Shown here one piece after another: positions 15,608-23,540 of a stretch of DNA of 36,515 bases. Every line of letters begins with the position of its first letter. Position 1 is the first letter of the stretch. The stretch comes from JALYXS01 sp051003795 (GTDB taxonomy: Bacteria; Acidobacteriota; Terriglobia; Bryobacterales; Bryobacteraceae), in assembly GCA_051003795.1 (NCBI GenBank), contig JBPCKZ010000070.1, positions 1 to 36,515 of the forward strand, written 5' to 3'. The notes beneath the pieces are model-generated. The model saw only the letters and a list, made by a program, of their open reading frames with translations. It did not search any database and was not told the origin of the DNA. Position numbers and translations under genes: made by a program.

Positions 15608-16102
15608 TTACTCGAACAGGCTCGTCTGGTCCTTGGAGATAACCTTCCGCTTGCCTAGCGGCTTGTCCCGTGTCAGCGGGCTTCCCACCACGCCCAACAC
15701 GCTCAGGGCCGTCAACGCCTGTCTTGGCACAAAAATCCGCTGATTGTTCGAGTAAGGCTCGGGTGGAATTACCGTGTAGCCGTACCGGTCCAACCGCAGC
15801 AAATTGTTCGGTAAAATCCCGTCCGAAACCTCGCCGTCCCGGAAAGTCATGCGCACCCAAAGCCCGTCCATCTTCGGGCGGGTATGAAAAAGCTTTCCTT
15901 CGAGGGGGATCTCGCCGAGATCGAATTCCTTAACAAAACAGACGGTTTTGATCTCCGTGTAGGTCAAAATCGCAACGGAGCCATCCTGTTTTAGAAGCTC
16001 CAGCCCGGCCGGTTGCAGGAACGACACGGGTGAAATAAAGCCCGCCAGGGTTTCGCGCTCGAACCGCCGGATCATCGCCTTTTTCGTGGTCGAGCTGGCC
16101 AA
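15608..16102 (-). CDS. Conserved-looking protein of unknown function
   Basis: This 164-residue soluble protein starts at TTG 16102, preceded by GGGAG with 4 bases between. An ATG nine codons in (MIRRFERE) is an alternative. The N-terminal half alternates short beta strands (LAGFISPVSFLQPAGLELL, SVAILTYTEIKTVCFVKEF). The middle part, KMDGLWVRMTFRDGEVSDGILPNNLL, looks like a small beta-barrel. The C-terminus is basic (PLGKRKVISKDQ). From memory it resembles short acidobacterial proteins of the DUF6982 type, but I cannot confirm this, and no function follows from it. It is divergent from xerD across 60 bases. TACAAT (minus strand, 16146-16151) is a plausible -10 element giving a normal leader. 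Confidence 0.75.
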   Translation of the reverse strand: MASSTTKKAMIRRFERETLAGFISPVSFLQPAGLELLKQDGSVAILTYTEIKTVCFVKEFDLGEIPLEGKLFHTRPKMDGLWVRMTFRDGEVSDGILPNNLLRLDRYGYTVIPPEPYSNNQRIFVPRQALTALSVLGVVGSPLTRDKPLGKRKVISKDQTSLFE

Positions 16103-16162
16103 CTTACTCCCGCGCCATCAATTTGTTTCAAACATTTTCGGGAGTATTGTATCATTGGCTCG

Positions 16163-17095
16163 ATGCCGCCCGAGGACGAGATCGGCCCAGACCACGCCCG
16201 CCAAGCCGTCGCCGGCGACCCTGTTGACGCCTCGATCCGCGATTTTCTCAATTTTTGCCGCATCGAAAAGGGACTATCCGCAAATTCCCTGGACGCCTAC
16301 TCCCGCGATCTACTGAAATGGCGGACCTTTCCGCGCGGAGACGGAATCCCGGACCGGGCTTCCTTGCTGCTGTACCTGAATTCGCTCTATCGTTCCGGCC
16401 TTGAAGCGCGCTCCATCGCGCGGCACCTCGCCACCTTGCGAAACTTCCACCGCTTCCTGCTCGCCGAGGGCAAAATCGAGACCGACCCCACCGAGCATAT
16501 TCAAACGCCCAAGCAATGGACCACCATCCCTCATTACCTGAGCCTCGAACAAATTGAAAAGGTCTTGGCCGCGCCGAATGAGGCGAAACCCACGGGCATC
16601 CGCGATCGCGCCATGCTGCAGTTGCTCTACGCCACCGGCTTGCGCGTTTCAGAGTTGTGCTGCCTGAGGCTCACCGATCTGAATCCCGAGCTGGGATTCC
16701 TGAAAGCCACGGGCAAAGGCGATAAACAGCGGCTCATCCCCGTCGGCAAGCCGGCGTTGGCAGCGGTGGAACGATATCTGCAACAAGCGCGCGGCCTGCT
16801 CTTAAAGAAACGCGGGAGCCCGTATCTGTTTGTTACGGCGCGGGGAACTCTGCCGACCCGCCAATGCTTCTGGACGCTCCTCGCGAATTACGGCCGGCAG
16901 GTTGGGATTTTCCACCACCTCACGCCGCATGTTTTCCGCCACAGCTTCGCGACCCACCTGCTCGAAGGCGGCGCCGATTTGCGAAGCGTGCAGGCCATGC
17001 TGGGCCACGCCGATATTGCCACCACGCAAATCTACACCCACGTGATGCGCTCGAGGCTCCGCGATACCATCGACGAGCACCACCCGAGGGCGTGA
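16163..17095 (+). CDS. xerD: Tyrosine recombinase XerD
   Basis: XerD-type recombinases resolve chromosome dimers at dif during division. The 310-residue protein has an N-terminal SAM-like core-binding domain (about 22-108) and a C-terminal catalytic domain with the full set R161 (GLRVSEL), K185 (TGKGDKQR), H256 and R259 (PHVFRHSFATH), H282 (LGHADI) and the nucleophile Y291 (IYTHVM). Length and motifs fit housekeeping XerD rather than a phage integrase, and no attachment site or mobile element lies nearby. ATG 16163 is preceded by GGGAG (16140-16144), rather far away. TATTGT (16145-16150) with TTGTTT (16123-16128) is a possible promoter. The gene is followed 4 bases later by cca. Confidence 0.95.
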   Translation: MPPEDEIGPDHARQAVAGDPVDASIRDFLNFCRIEKGLSANSLDAYSRDLLKWRTFPRGDGIPDRASLLLYLNSLYRSGLEARSIARHLATLRNFHRFLLAEGKIETDPTEHIQTPKQWTTIPHYLSLEQIEKVLAAPNEAKPTGIRDRAMLQLLYATGLRVSELCCLRLTDLNPELGFLKATGKGDKQRLIPVGKPALAAVERYLQQARGLLLKKRGSPYLFVTARGTLPTRQCFWTLLANYGRQVGIFHHLTPHVFRHSFATHLLEGGADLRSVQAMLGHADIATTQIYTHVMRSRLRDTIDEHHPRA

Positions 17096-17099
17096 ACGA

Positions 17100-18437
17100 A
17101 TGAGCGACTACATGTTCATGCTCGAAAGCCATCTGAACGCGGAGCAGAATCGCGTCGTGGCGGAAGTGCAAGCCGCCGCGAGCGCCGCGAATGCGAACCT
17201 GTTCCTGACGGGCGGAGCCATGCGCGATATGCTCGGCGGGTTCCCCATCCGCGATCTCGACTTCACGGTCGAAGGCAATCCGCTTAAGCTTGCGAAAACC
17301 GTCCTCGATAAGTTAGGCGGCAAATTAGGAGACAAGCCCGCGGCACAGTCCGAAGACGAGCACCGGCGGTTTGTCGACTTGGGACTGCCCGGCGGAATTA
17401 CCGCGCAGATCGCGATGTCCCGTCGGGAACGCTACGCCCGGCCCGGCGGCAAACCCCACGTTACGCCGGCGACTATTTATGAAGATCTGCGGCGGCGCGA
17501 TTTTACGATCGACGCGATCGCCTTGTCCTTGAACCGCGGATCGCGCGGCCTGCTGATCGATCCGGTGAACGGGCTGGCCGATTTGGGCAACCGCGAGTTG
17601 CGGACCGCCTACCCGCAAGCTTTTTCCGACGATCCTTGCCGGCTCTTGCGCCTGGTCCGGTTGCGGCACCGGCTGCAATTTGCAGTCGAAGAGCGCACCG
17701 CCCGTCAATTCGAGAACGCTCTCGAAGCCGGCCTCCAGCGATTGATACTGGAGCGCGCTCTCTTTGCAGAACTGCGGAATATCGCCGAGGAGCCGTCCCC
17801 GCTGGACGTGCTGCGCGATCTTGAAAAATTGCATCTGTTAGCGCTATTTTCGCGGTCGCTCACGGCCGCCAACCTGAACGCGGCCGCGCTCACCAAGCTC
17901 GAAAAGCTTCGAAAGACTCTTCCGCTGGGGACGATAGGAGGTTTTGGAAGCTGGCGCATGTTCCTCGCCGTGCTAACGGAAAAACTGTCGACGCGGGAGA
18001 AAGCGGATCTCTATCGCGCGATGGCGATGACGAAAGAGGAGATCGGCAGCGGCAAGAAACTCGCCGACCATGCCCAAAAACTTGAGCGGTCTCTAAAATC
18101 CGCGAGCTTGCAAAAGCCCTCGCACGTCTATCAAGCGCTGGCCGAAGTTCCCGCGGACCAGATTCTCTATTTGCTTTTCTACTCGCAACAGAGAATCGTG
18201 CACGACCGCATACGGCACTATTTGCAGAAGTACATGCCGGCGGCCAAGGAAATCACCGACGCCGAAGTGGAAGCCGCGGGCGCGCGGCCCGGGACCGCCG
18301 CATTCCAAAAGGCGCGGGAGCAGTTGATCGCCGCGCGATTGAACGGCCGGCCGAAGCGCCCGGACCCGGTAGCGCCCGAACCGCTCCCAGTGAACGGCGC
18401 TCGCGTGACCGGGGCACGAGGCAGCGTCCGGCAATAA
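17100..18437 (+). CDS. cca: tRNA nucleotidyltransferase / poly(A) polymerase family (CCA-adding)
   Basis: This class II nucleotidyltransferase of 445 residues probably adds or repairs the CCA end of tRNAs. The head domain has LTGGAMRDMLGG (36-47), the metal pair D52 and D54 in RDLDFTV, and RRRDFTIDAIAL near 130-142. The neck region SDDPCRLLRLVRLRHRLQF follows. The helical C-terminal part ends in a Pro/Arg-rich, probably disordered tail. No HD domain is apparent. It could act as an A-adding or CC-adding enzyme in a split system, and one sequence alone does not separate these. It lies between xerD (4-base gap) and hisS, in a run of tRNA-related genes. Confidence 0.9.
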   Translation: MSDYMFMLESHLNAEQNRVVAEVQAAASAANANLFLTGGAMRDMLGGFPIRDLDFTVEGNPLKLAKTVLDKLGGKLGDKPAAQSEDEHRRFVDLGLPGGITAQIAMSRRERYARPGGKPHVTPATIYEDLRRRDFTIDAIALSLNRGSRGLLIDPVNGLADLGNRELRTAYPQAFSDDPCRLLRLVRLRHRLQFAVEERTARQFENALEAGLQRLILERALFAELRNIAEEPSPLDVLRDLEKLHLLALFSRSLTAANLNAAALTKLEKLRKTLPLGTIGGFGSWRMFLAVLTEKLSTREKADLYRAMAMTKEEIGSGKKLADHAQKLERSLKSASLQKPSHVYQALAEVPADQILYLLFYSQQRIVHDRIRHYLQKYMPAAKEITDAEVEAAGARPGTAAFQKAREQLIAARLNGRPKRPDPVAPEPLPVNGARVTGARGSVRQ

Positions 18438-18446
18438 CTCCGGCTG

Positions 18447-18493
18447 GCCCGTGATCGGGAGACGGGCAAAGTGCCCATGTTAGCATGGGTTTT
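18447..18493 (+). promoter_or_regulatory. Overlapping hairpins before hisS, attenuator-like
   Basis: Four complementary segments occur in order. GCCCGT (18447-18452) pairs with ACGGGC (18462-18467). GGGCA (18464-18468) pairs with TGCCC (18472-18476). CCCATG (18474-18479) pairs with CATGGG (18484-18489), which is followed by TTTT (18490-18493). The middle hairpin excludes both outer ones, the logic of a transcription attenuator. Stems are only 5-6 pairs and the T tract is 4 long, so a role is unproven. Confidence 0.35.
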
Positions 18494-18502
18494 CCCTTAC
18501 AA

Positions 18503-19744
18503 ATGATTCGTGCCGTCAAAGGAACGAGGGATTTACTGCCTCCTCAGACAGCGGTCTGGAACCGCGTGGAAGCCATTGCGCGGGACGTTTTTCGCGCTTA
18601 TAACTACCACGAAATCCGCACTCCCATCCTCGAAGAAACGCAGCTTTTCGCGCGCGGCGTGGGCGAGGAAACGGACATCGTCACCAAGGAGATGTACACG
18701 TTCGAGGATCGCGACGGAAGCTCCCTTACTCTGCGTCCCGAGAACACGGCCCCGGTAATCCGCGCCTATATGGAGCATCGTCTCGACCAACGGCCGGGCG
18801 TGCAGAAGCTTTACTACATGGGTCCGATGTTTCGCCGCGAACGTCCGCAAAAAGGGCGCTATCGGCAGTTTTTTCAGATCGGGGCGGAAGCGATCGGATC
18901 CGAATCGCCCGCGGTCGATGCGGAGGTTATCGAGATGGTCGTTGAAATTCTCGAGCGCTCCGGCCTCAAGGGTTTCGAGCTGCGGATCAATTCGGTGGGA
19001 TGCGGGACCTGCCGGCCGGTGTTTATCGCGAAGCTGCGCGAGGAGTTGAAGAGCGTCGCATCGCAGCTGTGCGGCGATTGCCGGCGGCGGGCGGAAACGA
19101 ACCCGTTGCGCGTGCTCGATTGCAAAGTGCCGCAAGATCAGCCAATTATCGATAAGCTTCCGTCGATTCTCGATTATCTGTGCGAGGTGTGCGAGCCGCA
19201 TTTCGCCGCGGTTCAGGAGTATTTGACGGATCGCCACATCGCGTTTGTGGTGTATCCCCGGCTGGTTCGCGGCCTCGATTATTATATGCGGACGACCTTT
19301 GAAGTCGTGCATGGAGCGTTGGGCGGGCAAAATTCGGTGCTAGGCGGCGGTCGCTACGACGGGCTTGCCGAATCGCTTGGCTCGAAGGTGCATTCGCCGG
19401 GCATTGGATTTTCGATTGGCGAGGATCGCCTGGTGATGACGGTGGCGGAGTCCTCAGAGCCGTCGCTCGACCTGTTTCTCGCGCCCCTCGGAGAACCGGC
19501 TGTCCGTCATGCGGGCGTGCTCGCGCGCGAACTGCGCCGGGCCGGATTCTCGGTCGAGCTATCGCCCGACGGCAAACTGAAACGCGCGATGGAGTTGGCG
19601 AACAAGCTGAGCGCCCGCCACGTGTTAATTGTTGGCGATAACGAGATTGCCGCGGGCGAATATTCGCTCAAGAACATGCAATCCGGGGAACAGGTTCAAG
19701 TGGGCCGGGCGGAGATTCCGGCTCGGATAGGACAGACGAATTGA
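18503..19744 (+). CDS. hisS: Histidyl-tRNA synthetase
   Basis: This class II synthetase charges tRNA-His. Starting at ATG 18503 (MIRAVKGTRDLLPP) gives 413 residues, the family norm. An in-frame ATG at 18485 would add six residues but lies inside a hairpin stem. Motif 2 is RRERPQKGRYRQFFQ, the histidine motif is LVRGLDYYMRTTFE, and motif 3 is in the GGGRYDGL and GIGFSIGEDRL region. The C-terminal anticodon-binding domain (from about 320) carries LELSPDGKLKRAMELANK-type features. A zinc-like cysteine set (CGTC, CGDC, CEVC) occurs around residues 168-235. The gene follows cca by 65 bases and its stop overlaps the aspS TTG start. Confidence 0.97.
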   Translation: MIRAVKGTRDLLPPQTAVWNRVEAIARDVFRAYNYHEIRTPILEETQLFARGVGEETDIVTKEMYTFEDRDGSSLTLRPENTAPVIRAYMEHRLDQRPGVQKLYYMGPMFRRERPQKGRYRQFFQIGAEAIGSESPAVDAEVIEMVVEILERSGLKGFELRINSVGCGTCRPVFIAKLREELKSVASQLCGDCRRRAETNPLRVLDCKVPQDQPIIDKLPSILDYLCEVCEPHFAAVQEYLTDRHIAFVVYPRLVRGLDYYMRTTFEVVHGALGGQNSVLGGGRYDGLAESLGSKVHSPGIGFSIGEDRLVMTVAESSEPSLDLFLAPLGEPAVRHAGVLARELRRAGFSVELSPDGKLKRAMELANKLSARHVLIVGDNEIAAGEYSLKNMQSGEQVQVGRAEIPARIGQTN

Positions 19745-21471
19745 GCGCAGAGCTAGACTTTTTAGGCGATTTGCAGCGGACTCATGCGTGCGGACAATTG
19801 CGCGGGGCTGACGCGGGAACGCGGGCGTTGATCATGGGCTGGGTGCACCGCCGGCGCGATTTGGGTGGAGTGATTTTTGTCCATCTGCGCGACCGCGACG
19901 GAATCGCGCAAGTGGTTTTCCGCGAAGGACTCGATGCGGAGGTCCATGCCAAGGCCGAATCGCTGCGCTTGGAATACGTGGTTGCGGTTGAGGGCATGGT
20001 CGAACGGCGCACGCCGGAGACGGTGAATCCCAACCTGCCCACGGGTGAAGTCGAGTTGGTGGCGGATAAAATCTGGGTACTGAACGAATCGCGCACTCCG
20101 CCGTTTCCGATGGACGAAGACGTCAACGTTTCGGAAGACGCGCGGCTTAAATACCGTTATGTGGATCTGCGCCGCCCGCGCATGCAGCGCAACATCATGT
20201 TGCGGTCGAAGATCGCGTTCGCGGTGCGCGAGTCGCTTTACGCGCAAGGGTTTCTCGAAATCGAGACGCCGTTCATGACGCGCTCGACGCCTGAAGGCGC
20301 GCGCGATTACCTGGTTCCCAGCCGCGTTCAGCCGGGCAACTTTTACGCCCTTCCGCAATCGCCGCAGCTCTTCAAACAGCTTCTTATGGTGAGCGGTTTC
20401 GACAAGTATTTCCAGATCGTGCGGTGTTTTCGCGATGAGGATTTGCGCGCGGACCGCCAGCCGGAGTTCACGCAAATCGATCTCGAAATGTCGTTTCCTC
20501 AACAGGAGCGGATCTTCGAAGTGATCGAGCCGCTGATGAAACGCGTGTGCGAAGTCGCGGGCTTCGAAGTGAAAACGCCGTTCAAGCGGATGACCTACGC
20601 CGAAGCCATCCGGAGCTATGGAAGCGATAAGCCCGACTGCCGCATCCCGCCGATGCACGCGCTAAAGGATGCCCTGATCGCGATCCACGTTCCGAAAACC
20701 GGCGCTTTGAGCCGAAAAGAGCGCGACGAACTAAAGGCTTTCGGCACGCAGCGGGGGTTGCGGGTCTTCGACGATTTAAAAAAACTCGATCCGGGCTTGG
20801 CGGCGGATGCGCGCGCCGCATCGCACGCTCAGGACGACGATCTGCTCTTACTGGCCGAACCCGCCGGCGAGATGAAGGGTCCGAAGCCCGAGGAAGCCTT
20901 TCTGCAAGCGTGCGGGCAACTTCGATTGTTCGCGGCGCAGAAATATAACGATCGGCATAGGCTGCTCGACCCGCGCCGTTTCGAGTTCCTGTGGGTCACG
21001 GATTTTCCGATGTTCGAGTGGGATGCCGAAGAGAATCGTTGGAACGCGGCGCATCATCCGTTCACGTCGGTGCTCGATGAAGATCTCGATAAGCTCGCGA
21101 CCGATCCCGCGCATTGCCGCGCGAAATCGTACGACTTGGTGTTGAATGGCGTGGAGCTTGGTTCGGGTTCGATTCGTATTCACCGCCGCGATGTGCAATC
21201 GAAGGTTTTCGACGCGCTCGGGTTTAGCGAAGAGGAAGCCAAGCGGCGCTTCGGATTCTTTTTGGAGGCGCTTGAGTACGGCGCGCCGCCCCACGGCGGC
21301 GTGGCGCTCGGCTTGGACCGGATCGTAATGATTTTGGCCGAGGAGACATCGATCCGCGACGTCATCCCGTTCCCGAAAACCGCGCGGGGAACGGACTTGA
21401 TGTGCGACGCGCCATCGAGCGTTCCCGAGCGGCAGTTGAAAGAGTTGGGGATCGCAATTCGGAAGACGTAA
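19741..21471 (+). CDS. aspS: Aspartyl-tRNA synthetase, bacterial type
   Basis: This class II synthetase charges tRNA-Asp. At 576 residues it has the bacterial layout: an N-terminal OB-fold anticodon domain (GWVHRRRDLGGVIFVHLRDRDG), the catalytic core with motif 2 FRDEDLRADRQPEFTQ, the inserted GAD domain (about 285-410), and motif 3 GGVALGLDRIVM. Leu follows RRRD in the anticodon domain. Discriminating enzymes such as that of E. coli have Leu here, whereas some non-discriminating ones have His, so this enzyme is more likely discriminating; this is inference from one position. The TTG start overlaps the hisS TGA by 4 bases (TTGA), implying coupled translation. Confidence 0.97.
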   Translation: MSAELDFLGDLQRTHACGQLRGADAGTRALIMGWVHRRRDLGGVIFVHLRDRDGIAQVVFREGLDAEVHAKAESLRLEYVVAVEGMVERRTPETVNPNLPTGEVELVADKIWVLNESRTPPFPMDEDVNVSEDARLKYRYVDLRRPRMQRNIMLRSKIAFAVRESLYAQGFLEIETPFMTRSTPEGARDYLVPSRVQPGNFYALPQSPQLFKQLLMVSGFDKYFQIVRCFRDEDLRADRQPEFTQIDLEMSFPQQERIFEVIEPLMKRVCEVAGFEVKTPFKRMTYAEAIRSYGSDKPDCRIPPMHALKDALIAIHVPKTGALSRKERDELKAFGTQRGLRVFDDLKKLDPGLAADARAASHAQDDDLLLLAEPAGEMKGPKPEEAFLQACGQLRLFAAQKYNDRHRLLDPRRFEFLWVTDFPMFEWDAEENRWNAAHHPFTSVLDEDLDKLATDPAHCRAKSYDLVLNGVELGSGSIRIHRRDVQSKVFDALGFSEEEAKRRFGFFLEALEYGAPPHGGVALGLDRIVMILAEETSIRDVIPFPKTARGTDLMCDAPSSVPERQLKELGIAIRKT

Positions 21472-21726
21472 ACGCCGCGTTGTCAGATCCCGCCTGTTGG
21501 GTAAATTCGCGGAAACCATCGTTCCCTTGGCGAGAACATTGCGAGCGATGCGCTCCCGATATCCGGTCACTGCGGCCTCGCCCGGCCACATCTCCTCGCC
21601 GCGTTTCATCGGCTGCCACCAAGAGAGCTTTATAGCGAAACACGGCGCGGGCCAAGCCGCGGGACACCGACCAGAGACTGCCGCCCACACGCATTCGCTT
21701 CAACATGGCGTGAGACATCATTGTAG

Positions 21727-21754
21727 GCCGTTTCACTTGAATGTGTGAGACGGC
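21727..21754 (+). repeat. 10-base-pair hairpin downstream of aspS
   Basis: GCCGTTTCAC (21727-21736) and GTGAGACGGC (21745-21754) can pair over ten positions with one G-U wobble around an 8-base loop. No T tract follows, so it is not a standard intrinsic terminator. Part of the loop, TTGAA, recurs as TTCAA and TTGAA just downstream (21755-21765). Confidence 0.5.
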
Positions 21755-21971
21755 TTCAAGTTGAAGCGCGCGCCGCCTCGGCTCCGTGTCGAAATTTTTG
21801 GCAAGCGCTCGATCGATGTCGCGCGATCTCGTGTTGTGACCCTCGATTAGCCGGCTAAGGAGTGCGATTTAGCGATCGGGTCGAATGCACGATCCTCCAA
21901 TTCCCGCCCGTGTTGTCCTTCTTCGGGCAGCATGGGCGTCATCGAATGAATGCTCTCTCCGGAGGCGAATC

Positions 21972-22001
21972 TTGCCGGTTGAAATTGACGGCTGCTAGAT
22001 T
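21972..22001 (+). promoter_or_regulatory. Candidate promoter of folD
   Basis: TTGCCG (21972-21977), an 18-base spacer and TAGATT (21996-22001) lie directly before folD. The hexamer ends 7 bases before the ATG at 22009, predicting a leaderless transcript. Confidence 0.4.
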
Positions 22002-22008
22002 GGGACGG

Positions 22009-22941
22009 ATGCCGCAAATCCTCGATGGCGCGCGGGTGCGCGACGAAATCAAGGCCGAGTGCCGGCCACGCGTGCAGCGCTTGATTGCGGCGGGGCGACC
22101 GCCGGGGCTGGCCGTCGTTCTTGTGGGGCGCGATCCGGCTTCCGAAGTTTACGTTCGCGGCAAGACGAAAACCTGCGCGGAATTGGGGATTTATAGCGAG
22201 ACTTTGACGCCGCCCGAGACCGTTTCAACCGGCGAACTGCTGGAGATTGTCCGCGATCTGAATGGCCGCGCGGAGATCGACGGCATTCTGATCCAACTTC
22301 CGCTGCCCGCCCAGGTTGACACGCAGAAGATCCTGCTCGCGGTTTTGCCGGAGAAGGATGTCGACGGCTTCCACCCATGCAACGTCGGCAATCTCGCAAC
22401 GGCGCGGCCAGGTCCCCGACCGTGCACGCCCGCCGGAATCATTGAACTGCTCAAGCGATATAAGATCGCACTGGCCGGCCGGCATGCCGTGGTGATCGGG
22501 CGAAGCGACATCGTTGGCAAGCCCGCCGCCCTGATGCTCCTACATGAGAATGCTACCGTAACCATCTGCCATTCCAAAACCCCGGATCTGGCAGGCGTGT
22601 GCCGCACGGCGGATATTCTTGTTGCCGCCATCGGGCGGCCGGCCATGGTGACCGCGGATTTCATCAAGCCTGGCGCCACCGTAATCGACGTTGGCATCAA
22701 TCGAATCGCGGATCGCGCGCAAGCGGCTCGAATCTGGCGTAACGACGCGGAGGCGCTCGCCGGGTTCGATCGCAAGGGCGGCTTGCTGGTCGGCGACGTC
22801 CACCCGATCGATGTGGCGGCGGTCGCGGGAGCATATACGCCGGTACCGGGCGGCGTGGGTCCGCTCACAATTGCAATGCTCATGTCGAATACGATCGACT
22901 CCGCGGAGCGTAGATTGGCGGGCCGATTGGGGGTATGTTAA
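22009..22941 (+). CDS. folD: Methylenetetrahydrofolate dehydrogenase / methenyltetrahydrofolate cyclohydrolase
   Basis: FolD is the bifunctional cytoplasmic enzyme that oxidises 5,10-methylene-THF and hydrolyses the methenyl product, feeding 10-formyl-THF to purine synthesis. From ATG 22009 (MPQILDGARVRDEIK) it has 310 residues. The folate site shows YVRGKTKTCAELGI with the catalytic Lys, followed by ILIQLPLPAQVD and PEKDVDGFHPCNVG. The Rossmann part has the diagnostic PCTPAGIIELL and VIGRSDIVGKPAALMLL. The ending GDVHPIDVAAVAGAYTPVPGGVGPLT is typical. A start 49 codons upstream (21862) adds sequence unlike FolD and was rejected. It heads a five-gene run and overlaps coaE by 7 bases. Confidence 0.97.
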   Translation: MPQILDGARVRDEIKAECRPRVQRLIAAGRPPGLAVVLVGRDPASEVYVRGKTKTCAELGIYSETLTPPETVSTGELLEIVRDLNGRAEIDGILIQLPLPAQVDTQKILLAVLPEKDVDGFHPCNVGNLATARPGPRPCTPAGIIELLKRYKIALAGRHAVVIGRSDIVGKPAALMLLHENATVTICHSKTPDLAGVCRTADILVAAIGRPAMVTADFIKPGATVIDVGINRIADRAQAARIWRNDAEALAGFDRKGGLLVGDVHPIDVAAVAGAYTPVPGGVGPLTIAMLMSNTIDSAERRLAGRLGVC

Positions 22942-23540
22942 AAGTTGGCCTGACGGGCGGCTTGGCCTCGGGCAAAAGTTTCGTCGGGGAATGCCTGGTT
23001 CAATTGGGCTGCCGCCTGATTCAAGCCGATCGGCTTGGCCATGAGGTCTTGATGCCGGGCGGCGAGGCGTTCGCGGGCGTCGTCGAATACTTCGGAACCG
23101 GAATTTTGAATACGGAGGGCAGAATTAATCGCAAGAAACTTGCGTCGGAGGTTTTCAACAGTCCCGACCGCCTCGCGGTACTGAATGGGCTGGTGCATCC
23201 TCCAGTGCAAGCTCGCGCCGAAACTCTTGCCGCGGGGTATGCGGCGCGCGACCCGCAAGCCATCGTGATCACCGAGGCCGCCATCTTGATAGAGACGGGA
23301 TCCTACCGGAAGTTCGACCGCACGATCCTGGTGGTTTGCGCGGAAGGGCAACAGATCGAGCGCGCAATGCTCCGCGACGGTTCCACCCTCGAGGAAGTTA
23401 CAGCCCGCCTCAGCCGTCAAATGCCGCTGACGCAAAAACGAAATTACGCGGATTACGTCATCGACAACTCGGGAACCCGGGAGGACACTTTGCGCCAGAC
23501 ACGCGCGGTTTACGATTCGCTGCGGAGACTACAAGCATGA
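22935..23540 (+). CDS. coaE: Dephospho-CoA kinase
   Basis: CoaE phosphorylates the 3' hydroxyl of dephospho-CoA, the last step of coenzyme A synthesis. The 201-residue protein opens with VGLTGGLASGKS, a P-loop with K14 and S15. The substrate-site motif QADRLGHEV (about 34-42) follows, then RKKLASEVF, LVHPPVQA and the lid region SRQMPLTQKRNYADYVIDNSG. Length is normal. The ATG lies inside the folD 3' end and is preceded by a GGGGG-type purine run 4-5 bases upstream. Its TGA overlaps the next ATG (ATGA). Coupled translation with both neighbours is likely. Confidence 0.97.
   Translation: MLKVGLTGGLASGKSFVGECLVQLGCRLIQADRLGHEVLMPGGEAFAGVVEYFGTGILNTEGRINRKKLASEVFNSPDRLAVLNGLVHPPVQARAETLAAGYAARDPQAIVITEAAILIETGSYRKFDRTILVVCAEGQQIERAMLRDGSTLEEVTARLSRQMPLTQKRNYADYVIDNSGTREDTLRQTRAVYDSLRRLQA

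Larger units (their letters stand above)
21472..22008. other. 537-base gap without a confident gene
   Basis: Both strands were read. A minus-strand frame from 21736 runs through this gap into the aspS 3' end without recognisable motifs, and a plus-strand frame at 21497-21748 is similarly featureless. No tRNA-like cloverleaf, transposase trace or CRISPR-like repeat was seen. The gap does hold a long hairpin (21727-21754) and, at its right end, the folD promoter candidate. It may be decayed coding sequence, but I cannot name a parent gene. Confidence 0.5.

Noticed and set aside
16105..16146. 8-base inverted repeat TACTCCCG...CGGGAGTA between the unknown gene and xerD
   Set aside because: Each arm contains a GGGAG that can be a ribosome site for one of two divergent genes, so the symmetry is explained without an operator.
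16163..17095. Tyrosine recombinase as a mobile-element integrase
   Set aside because: Length, motifs and position in a housekeeping run before cca and hisS fit XerD. No att-like repeats, tRNA gene or element genes are nearby.
20848..21690. 280-codon minus-strand open frame extending into the aspS-folD gap
   Set aside because: Most of it is antisense to aspS, and the part in the gap shows no known family. It is too weak to call as a gene.
21851..21900. GGTCGAATGC resembling a tRNA T-loop near 21879
   Set aside because: No acceptor stem, anticodon arm or D-arm can be arranged around it.
21862..22008. N-terminal extension of FolD by 49 residues
   Set aside because: The added sequence is unlike FolD, and the family N-terminus (QILDGARVRDEIK) begins right after ATG 22009, where a promoter-like element also sits.
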